A stretch of DNA of 64,000 nucleotides, taken from the NCBI GenBank assembly GCA_030512295.1, contig JAULSR010000003.1:1488001-1552000 (forward strand). Reading direction: 5' to 3'. Positions 57,261 to 64,000 of this stretch are shown here, piece after piece. This DNA is from Bombardia bombarda (taxonomy: Eukaryota; Ascomycota; Sordariomycetes; Sordariales; Lasiosphaeriaceae). How positions within the stretch are numbered: the first letter of the stretch is position 1; every line of letters begins with the position of its first letter. A program made the position numbers and the translations under genes. The notes beneath the pieces are model-generated. The model ran no database searches, was not told where the DNA came from, and saw only the letters and a program-made list of their open reading frames with translations.

Positions 57261-57948
57261 ATGGCGCCCACCACACACCAACCCCACCGCCACCAGCGCC
57301 CAAATAACATTTATTCCCGGCGCGGCAGCAGCGCCGCACAAAGCTCGACGTCATCTCTCAGCGGCGACGACCTTGCAATCACGCCCTGCCCGAGCGAGCA
57401 AAGCATCTCGAAGCAACACGCATCACAAAAGCAACAGCAGCCTAGAACTACTGCACAACTACAACAAGACCAGCAGGGACACAGCGTCCAAGGGCTGCGT
57501 AGGTCAAACTCATGGCGAAGGGAAAGCGAGGATCGCAATGGGGATCATGCCAGTCATGATGGCGCCGATCACAGCAATGATAATGGTGTCGACCCCGAGA
57601 CGCTTTGGCGACGTATGCTGGCCATTCAACGTATTTTTGGCTGCTACAATTCGGCGCGCATGCGTGCTGCGATTGATATGGGTGTGGAAGGGGGTTTTGT
57701 TCGTGAGTTTTGCTGCGCTTTTTGTTTGCTCATTGCTCATATGACATTTCCTAACAACTATTGTCACAGCTTCAATGACCTGCCTCGACCTACTCAACGA
57801 CAGCATTGACCAACTGCCCGAGGAGTCCAAGCGACAAGTCGAAGAGTACTTAGCGCACGGCGGCGACGGCATAATGAGTGGGGGGGCAGGGACGAGGAAG
57901 AGCTGGCGGTGGAAGCTGCTGCATCTACACATGCCTGCTCTGGGTTGA
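57261..57948 (+). CDS. Uncharacterised small protein
   Basis: Exons 57261-57702 and 57770-57948 (intron GTGAGT...ACAG, CTAAC branch point), 206 aa. Good start context (CAGCCATGGCG). The N-terminal 100 residues are Ser/Gln/His-rich and disordered. The conserved-looking part is LWRRMLAIQRIFGCYNSARMRAAIDMGVE, joined across the splice to PSMTCLDLLNDSIDQLPEESKRQVEEYL. No family recognised. A G7 run at 57882-57888 near the C-terminus could hide a frame error, so the last 30 residues are uncertain. Confidence 0.6.
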
Positions 57949-58333
57949 GGAGAGATGCGATCACACACGCATGCATGCATACATACAACTGAGACAACGG
58001 CGAGGAGAGGGAGTCGAGGTGTTTGCTTTTCAAGAAGGCCTTGACATGGAAAAGGTCGTCTTTTGGGGATAACAAGGGGCAAGGGGATGCATGGTAGTCC
58101 AGATTGGATTCTGCCGGTTTACTGGTTGAGCTTGAAGCGTTGATACCCATTCATTTGTCACAATATATTTGCAATTAATGTTTTGATGTTGTCCTTTTTT
58201 TCGCCAATTGCCAGACAATCTCTAGGTATGTATGCCCCATTGGTCCAGCTTCGTAAGTACATCCAGCCATCATCACTGCCACACACCCTGCCACAAGCTC
58301 ATAATCCCCCCCCCCCCTCCCCTTTCTTCAGCC
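57949..58333. other. Convergent intergenic region
   Basis: 385 bases between convergent genes, with a GCATGCAT-type short repeat at about 57967-57980 and a C-tract at 58307-58317. No gene. Confidence 0.5.
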
Positions 58334-59128
58334 CTAAACACCTACCCTCTTCCCAAACCTCTCCCGCGCCCCCTTCACCGTCCGCACCATAACCGCATAC
58401 GCCACCCCCGTCGGCCCCACCGCCCTCACCACCACATCCCGTCCAAACGGCCAGTGTCCCCCTTCCTCCTCCCCGCCGCTATCATCATCATCACTGCTCC
58501 CCCGCTCGTCATACTGCACAAACTCGCTCCTGTCATGCCCTCCTCCTCCTCCTCCCCCCAACAGCTCCCTCGCCGCCTGCATCGCGTCAGCCCGACGCAC
58601 GTAGCAGCCCTCGATCTCGCTGCTCTGGAACAGCGCGTCGGGCTTGGCCTGGTCGTAGTCGGTCTTGTGCTGCACCACGTAGTGCAGGCCCGTGAGGGGG
58701 CTTTCGCTGGCGGGGAGGGGCGGTGCGGAGGAGGAGGGGCCGGTGGGGGGGTTAGGTTTGGTGGAGAGGCCGATGAGGAATGTTTGGCCGGTGGGGGTTA
58801 GGGCGGTGATGAGGGTGTTGTCGGTGGGTGAGGGGTCGCTGGTTTTGTGGTTGTTGAAGGTCAGGGCTGGGGACGAGTGGATGGTGTAGGAGGTAAAGTC
58901 GGAGGGGGTGTAGTTGAGCTCTTGGAGGGCGTTGTTGAGGGCGAAGGAGCGGGCGGCAGGGAGGGAGGTGTGTGTGCCGAGGATGTGGACGGTGCGGACG
59001 GAGCCGCAGGTTTCGTTGTGTTGGTCGATTACGGTGAGGGTGGTGTGGAAGAGATATTTAGGGATGGGCGGAGGTGGTTTGGTTTTGTTTTGGGGCTTGT
59101 TGTTTTTGGTGGTGGGTGAGGGCGTCAT
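58334..59128 (-). CDS. Uncharacterised protein
   Basis: Single exon, 264 aa, not recognised. A Pro/Lys-rich N-terminus is followed by a folded-looking domain (KYLFHTTLTVIDQHNETCGSV, ARSFALNNALQELNY), then LHYVVQHKTDYDQAKPDALF and RRADAMQAARELL. An acidic/Gly low-complexity segment precedes a final strand-rich part (DVVVRAVGPTGVAYAVMV). No signal peptide. The coding strand is C-rich at the 5' end and G-rich at the 3' end. Confidence 0.65.
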   Translation of the reverse strand: MTPSPTTKNNKPQNKTKPPPPIPKYLFHTTLTVIDQHNETCGSVRTVHILGTHTSLPAARSFALNNALQELNYTPSDFTSYTIHSSPALTFNNHKTSDPSPTDNTLITALTPTGQTFLIGLSTKPNPPTGPSSSAPPLPASESPLTGLHYVVQHKTDYDQAKPDALFQSSEIEGCYVRRADAMQAARELLGGGGGGGHDRSEFVQYDERGSSDDDDSGGEEEGGHWPFGRDVVVRAVGPTGVAYAVMVRTVKGARERFGKRVGV

Positions 59129-60239
59129 GGTTTGGGTCGAGCTGGTTTAGCCACCTAAGTAATTAGATGCAAATAGAGACTATCATAATTTGAACGAGGC
59201 GATAATAACAACGTTAGGGGACACCTCAGATCCCTTGGTGCAAGAGGTGGTGTTTCGTTACGGGGTGGACAGACGCAGAAAAGGGGGAATAGGGGTTGGC
59301 ACCGTCGTCTGTGAGTCGCAACGTGTATCTCGTCCCATAGATGGTGGTATTACCTTAGGTAATGGAAGTTGGGATTATCGTATGATTTTGTTAGCAGCAT
59401 GGAAACTTGCCAAATTGAATGATTGTGTTTCCAGTGACTAAGTGCTTTACAATGCAATGTCGAGATTATAGGCGTGGGTTTCAACCAGCACCATGTCATT
59501 AATGCAGTAACAGTATCTATCTGGGCGTTTCCATTTGCTGTCGAATCCTTACAGAACTGTTCTCGCTCATCGTTGCTTTGGCCTCGGCCGGTGATGAGGT
59601 CGTGACATCATCGTGATATGTGTCAACTGGTGGCCTTATTGTCATCCCCCCTCTCAGGCCAGAATTTCCATACTACCAAAGCATAGTATACTACCAAAGC
59701 ATAGTCTTTCTAGAACATACATCCTAGCAATTAAAGCACCGTTTGATGGTCGTTTGTTGCATATCTGTTGCAAGACAATAGTGCTCAGCATTCGCAGTGG
59801 CCGTCAGTCGGTCGCCACTGACTTGTCGCTTTGACAATGATGCAATGCGACCAGGTCTAGTTGTTCACAATACACAGCGTCGATAGAATCCCGATGTCTT
59901 CCTGATACAAACATTACTAGGAACCCAAGGAGACACACCTGAATGATACTGCTTTCCCCATAATCCAACGAAGCCGTGCATCCGTATCTGGCCACTGGCG
60001 TTGGCACTTCGAGTATCGCACTACGCTCGTGATTACTCGCTGTCTAAATAGACAGGCCATTCACACTGGCTTCAGCCACAGACCCAGGCAGCAAAAGTGC
60101 CTGGACGCTCAAAGAAGCTCCATCCGAAAAGAGTGACCTCACCAAAGCGTCTCCTAACCCTGTCGCTTTTTCGAACCTGACCCTAGAGTCGATCTTCGAC
60201 CCCCAGGCATTCCCTCTCCCAACTAGACAGAACACCGAC
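59129..60239. other. Divergent promoter region upstream of the Hsp20 gene
   Basis: 1.1 kb, no supported gene. It has a short direct duplication of CATACTACCAAAGCATAGT near 59668-59706. A heat-shock-element-like TTCTAGAA lies at 59708-59715, some 525 bases before the Hsp20 start; whether it functions is unknown. Confidence 0.5.
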
Positions 60240-61238
60240 ATGGAGATCAACATCCCCGCCTACCGAAGCCACTTCAATCTTTTCCCTCCACGCTGGGAAC
60301 ACGCGATCCCGCACCATCATGGCGCCACTACGACCACCATCCCATACATGGCAGAGGGCACTCCGCCTACCACAGTCGTCATGGCGAAGCAAGCAGCGGC
60401 CATGAATCGCTTGAGTCAGCTCTACCAGTCCTACCATCGCAACACCAATAACAACAGCAACGACAATGACGGCAACCAACATCATCCCATTCGCCTGGGC
60501 CTCGACACTCTGGCGCATTTGCTCCACACTTTTCACACGCACTACCATACCGGACACGACGATAACGACAACGAGAACGAGAACGATCACCAAGAGATCG
60601 CGCACCCCCGCTTCGACCTCATCGAAAGCATGACATGCTACACCCTATACGGCGAGCTGCCCAGCCTAGACCGCGACGACGTGATGCTCGAGACCAACGA
60701 TCGTCTGTTCACCGTCACGATATCCGGCGTGTTCAAGCAGTCTGCCCCAGTGCCCGGCTCGACTCCCTCTGCAAGCTTTGTTCCTCCCAAACCATCGACG
60801 CTAGGAAGTGACGAAGCACCGGTGGGTGTAGTCCACTGCGCCTTCTCCCAGCCGGCGATGACGGAGACTCAGAGCGGCAGGCTCAAGGGCGCAACGGGAG
60901 AGATCGACAGGGTGAAACTGGCGGATTTGAACTACTCAAACAGGAGTCTTAGGCAGGAGGGGAAAAGGGAAGGAGCCGATGAGAGGGATACAGTTGATGC
61001 TGCTGGCAGTGAGGAAGGAGTACACTGGCATGTAGCCGAGCGGCAGGTGGGGGAGTTCAGTCGCACGTTCCAGTTTCCTGTTGATATGGTGGATATGGCT
61101 GCGGTCAAGGCGTCGATGCAGAACGGGCTGCTTTGTGTGGTTGTGCCTAAGAAGGAAGGGGACCATGAGAGGGCAAGACGGGGGAGGAAGGTGGAGATTG
61201 GATCGGGGTTGGGGGAAAAGGAAAGGGCAGGTGGATGA
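60240..61238 (+). CDS. Hsp20/alpha-crystallin-type small heat-shock protein with long insert
   Basis: Single exon, 332 aa. The alpha-crystallin domain begins PRFDLIESMTCYTLYGELPSLDRDDVMLE, which is the fungal Hsp30-type opening (xDxxExxxxYxLxxELPGxxxxDI). It continues LFTVTISGVFK and, after an insert of about 95 residues, closes with QVGEFSRTFQFPVDMV, AAVKASMQNGLLCVVVPKKE (the conserved GVLxIxxPK-type strand). The N-terminal 110 residues are His/Asn/Asp-rich low complexity. Cytoplasmic chaperone that holds unfolding proteins. The insert and the 332-aa length are larger than the usual 200-240. Confidence 0.85.
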   Translation: MEINIPAYRSHFNLFPPRWEHAIPHHHGATTTTIPYMAEGTPPTTVVMAKQAAAMNRLSQLYQSYHRNTNNNSNDNDGNQHHPIRLGLDTLAHLLHTFHTHYHTGHDDNDNENENDHQEIAHPRFDLIESMTCYTLYGELPSLDRDDVMLETNDRLFTVTISGVFKQSAPVPGSTPSASFVPPKPSTLGSDEAPVGVVHCAFSQPAMTETQSGRLKGATGEIDRVKLADLNYSNRSLRQEGKREGADERDTVDAAGSEEGVHWHVAERQVGEFSRTFQFPVDMVDMAAVKASMQNGLLCVVVPKKEGDHERARRGRKVEIGSGLGEKERAGG

Positions 61239-61614
61239 GGAAGAGCTGTGAGGGAAACTGCTACCATTCTTGCAGCGAAGTAAGGAGGGATGGCCAAATT
61301 TTATTTGGTCGCATCATCTTCACTACTTTGTGTTGAAGTCAACTCGTGGCACTTCTGTAGATCTCAACACCTCGTTAGGGACTGGAATTGCAGTGCTATG
61401 CATGTTCAGATGCTCGTAAGTGAACTTGTGTGACTTCTCCAGACTCCAAACTCCAAATTCTCCGTAGGCTGGAGGCCATAATTGCAGTGCAATGCAAGCG
61501 ATGAATTGCACCACGTTAGCTTACATAGACCTGGCAGTGCCACCCCATTTTTGCTCGGGGGATTTATTCTCTCAGCCGCGTTAGGGTTAGTTGCCCTTCA
61601 ACCGTTGAAACAAA
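61239..61614. other. Convergent intergenic region
   Basis: 376 bases between the Hsp20 and dehydrogenase stops; no gene. Confidence 0.5.
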
Positions 61615-62882
61615 TCACGCCTCGAACGAGAATTTCTCTCCAACCAACTCCTCACTCAATTTCCACAGCCTCTCTGCTGCAACAGGGTCACTAGCGTGAG
61701 GTGCCGAGTCGGCGATCTGGCAATCCGAGATATACAGACCTTTTGTTTCTGCCACATTGCACATTGAATATCAGCATTTTCCCATGACGGTGAGAGGAAC
61801 TCTCCGGTTTGCTGAAGAGTGGAGCTTACCGTTCAAGGCCGGATCCAGCGCAGCAACGAGGGTGGTGGACGAGCCCTCGTCGGGCGTCTTCCAGTAGAGC
61901 GCCACCTTGTAGAACTGGGCGGTCAGTTCTTCATCCTGGTCTCGGCCGAGGTCGGTTTCGATGGCTGTTCCGCTCATGTCAGCTCCCCATTTCTGCCAAA
62001 TGCACATTTATAGGCCAAGAACGGAAAAGAAGTCGGGTCACATACTTCCCGGGTGCAACACATAAGCCGCAATCCCCAGCGCCTTCACCCTCTTCTGCAG
62101 CTCGACCGTGAACAGGATATTCGCCGTCTTCGAAATAGCATACGTCACAATCCCATTGTACCCATCAGGGTTGAACTTGCCAAACGCGCCCGGCAGCGGC
62201 TTGACGTGGTCCTCCCCGGGCGGCACCTCCTTACCCTCAAAGTTGTAGTCGCTGAACCGCATCGGCGACAGCCTGTGCCCACCGCTAGTGAGCGTCACGA
62301 CCCTCGTCGCGCCGGCGGGGCTCGTCTTGGCCGCGTTGCGAAGCAGCGGGATCAGCAGGTTGGTGAAGAGGAACGGCCCGATGTGGTTGGTGCCGAACTG
62401 CAGCTCGATGCCCTCGGGCGTGGCCTGGCGGGTCGTGACGACGATGCCGGCATTGTTGACGAGTATGTCGACGCGGGGGGTCAGCTTGGCGATGTCGGCG
62501 ACGGCGCGGCGGATGTCGGCTTGGGAGCTGAGGTCGAGCAGGACGATCTCGACCCGGGTCGAGGGGTGTTTGGCGTGGATGTCGGCGGCGACTTCCTCGA
62601 CGCGGGCGCGGGTGCGCGAGGCGAGGATGAGTAGGGCGGGCGCTTGCGAGGCGAAGGCGAGGGCGGTGGAGGCGCCGATCCCCTTTGGGCTGACGCCGGT
62701 GATGACGACTTGGGGGGGAGGCAGGTTGTTAGTGTTCAGGGTAGGTCAGGGTAGGGAATTCTTCTCCTTGCGTGGTGAAGCACTGGGCGAAACTCACCTG
62801 TCTTTCCGCGAAGCTGGTCTGCGAAGGTCTCGGCTACCGTCATGCCGGTCGTCTTCTCGGTGAACTCTGGATGTGAGGTCAT
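61615..62882 (-). CDS. Short-chain dehydrogenase/reductase (retinol dehydrogenase-like)
   Basis: Four exons (62882-62798, 62708-62046, 61964-61830, 61748-61615), 338 aa; phases agree. NAD(P)-dependent oxidoreductase of the classical/extended SDR group. The cofactor motif VVITGVSPKGIG lies directly after the first splice; then LVNNAGIVV, the catalytic YAISK (Tyr, Lys) and HPGTIETDL. The acceptor at 61964 (GAACAG) was chosen because it gives the conserved HPGxIxTxL. An acceptor 38 bases earlier on the coding strand (after GGCAG) leads to a stop. Substrate unknown. Confidence 0.9.
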
Positions 62883-63526
62883 GGTTGTTTGACTGTCCTA
62901 GTTCTCTGTTGTCTTGTGTGTAAGGTATATTTGTTTGCATCTAAGGAACCTTTTACCCCAACTGCGGGAGATGCACGACTACTTATCTGTCTGCACTCAT
63001 GCACTTACCCACACATTTCATCTTCCCCCATATTAGCCTGACACGGATTTAGTCCATTGACAACCAGCCCGAACCACCGAGACGACGATGTTAGATCCGA
63101 CTTCAACCATACGCCTACTACTTCGGCTGTCCGCGGATTCCCTTTGTTGTTGAATATTGAACAATTACAGCCAGCAACGTTAACGCCGCATGCGGTTTGA
63201 GAAGCTGGCTGCAGAGGTTGGACAGGTCAACCGAAACCGGGACCGAATGGCTGTAATATTTTTCTCTACTATCTGCAGGTTCGATCAACTCGGTACTACC
63301 CCGCATTGTTTTGTGGTTTCAGGGGTACCAGGGAAATGTTGTCCGTATGTCACGCCTCCGCAGCAATGGTCGCTTTCTCCAAATTTTGGGAACGGCACTT
63401 TTTTTAGTCGCCGGAGTTTGGAGATTCTCACCTTACCTCCGACACCTTCAAACCGCCGTGTTGTTTGCATGATATGGGACGTGATGTATCTGCTTGCCAC
63501 TCTACGTGCGAGGTCTGATGTTAACA
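62883..63526. other. Divergent int­ergenic region near right edge
   Basis: About 640 bases upstream of both the dehydrogenase and the partial gene at the edge. No supported gene. Confidence 0.45.
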
Positions 63527-64000
63527 ATGTCCGGTCTTTATTACGTCTTCATTAAGTTCGGGTCGGTAATTCTAAGTCAGTCGAGTGCTGTTGTTAAACT
63601 AGATGGCTCGGCGATTCTTTGTTGCAGTTCAAGACATGCCGCCGATGCGTTCTATCGGAACTTACAATCTCAGCTCTCGGAGATTTTGGATGCTTGGGTA
63701 GGACGTTCAGATGTTTTGGGCACTACCTTGGGGCGCACATCGCCTCAGTTCTGGAGCTACTCTTTTTCAAAATGTAAGTATCGAATGCGTCAACACCGAT
63801 TTACTATGTTGTGTTGTATCATTGAACTGAACGAGCCGAACTGACTCACATAACCTAGTCAACTTATTCTTCACAAATCACATAATGACTAGAATCCAGC
63901 CTCTCTCGAACCAATACCCGGTCCGGGATTCATTAGACTTTGTATTCTTCAGTAAGCGTGCAATGAGCAGTGGCCGTATACCGGATGGACCATGGCCTTC
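63527..64000 (+). CDS. Partial gene running off the right edge
   Basis: A coding-like exon with ATG at 63527 (other in-frame ATGs at 63494 and 63518) ends at a GTAAGT donor at 63774. A second exon 63859-63951, after a CTAG acceptor, continues in phase and reads FNLFFTNHIMTRIQPLSNQY before another GTAAGC donor at 63952. The fragment is too short to assign to a family. The start is uncertain and an upstream exon is possible. Confidence 0.4.

Noticed and set aside
57160..57744. 194-codon frame overlapping the small protein at 57261
   Set aside because: Different frame, lacks a good start context and does not join the second exon, whereas the 57261 frame splices in phase into a conserved-looking segment.
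1..64000. CRISPR arrays or bacterial operons
   Set aside because: The sequence is eukaryotic with spliced genes; no spaced palindromic repeats of that type were seen.

Overview
The window is nuclear DNA of a filamentous ascomycete (Pezizomycotina). Protein genes carry many short GT-AG introns of about 45-110 bases, often with CTAAC/CTGAC branch points. The families are typical of moulds: DUF6604, UstYa/DUF3328, Pth11/SAT4-like 'fungal rhodopsin' membrane proteins, GH31 glucosidase, MFS sugar transporter. Two nuclear tRNA genes are present, one with an intron. I cannot name the species.

Layout. 1-7.3 kb: secreted GH31 alpha-glucosidase and a DUF6604 protein. 7.9-13.5 kb: a kinesin-like protein, tRNA-Ser(CGA) and a membrane-anchored amidohydrolase. 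14.0-15.5 kb: a seven-helix rhodopsin-family protein. 17.0-30.0 kb: accessory metabolism, with an O-methyltransferase, an unknown protein, a proline-iminopeptidase-like hydrolase, a UstYa-type oxidase, a secreted repeat precursor with Kex2 sites, a second rhodopsin-family protein and an amino-acid/choline permease. 30.3-32.8 kb: intron-containing tRNA-Thr(CGU) and polynucleotide kinase/phosphatase. 35.5-39.1 kb: hexose-type transporter and a TDP2-like endonuclease/phosphatase. 39.6-47.8 kb: a basic repeat protein, an unknown protein with a helical N-terminal half, a rhodanese/Cdc25-like protein and a third rhodopsin-family protein. 48.2-49.7 kb: an isolated Ty1/copia gag-protease segment. 49.8-64 kb: F-box-like protein, a damaged secreted protein, alpha/beta hydrolase, small unknown proteins, an Hsp20 with a long insert, a short-chain dehydrogenase and a partial gene at the right edge.

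The most interesting part is 21.4-24.3 kb. A UstYa/DUF3328 gene and a three-exon gene lie head to head. The latter encodes a signal peptide followed by eight copies of a PPxxDGG(V/I)D(F/I) motif separated by Lys-Arg sites. This is the architecture of a fungal ribosomal peptide (dikaritin/cycloether RiPP) precursor with its cyclising oxidase. The methyltransferase, the proline-specific peptidase-like enzyme and the permease nearby could be tailoring, trimming and transport functions; that is inference. I do not recognise the core sequence from any described fungal RiPP.

Two features run across the window. First, apparent frame breaks in five genes (kinesin, two rhodopsin-family proteins, the unknown protein at 18.8 kb, the alpha/beta hydrolase) are all explained by one base too few in a C or G run of 5-6. 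This points to homopolymer under-calling rather than gene decay. Second, many genes are C-rich on the coding strand in their 5' part and switch sharply to G-rich in their 3' part.
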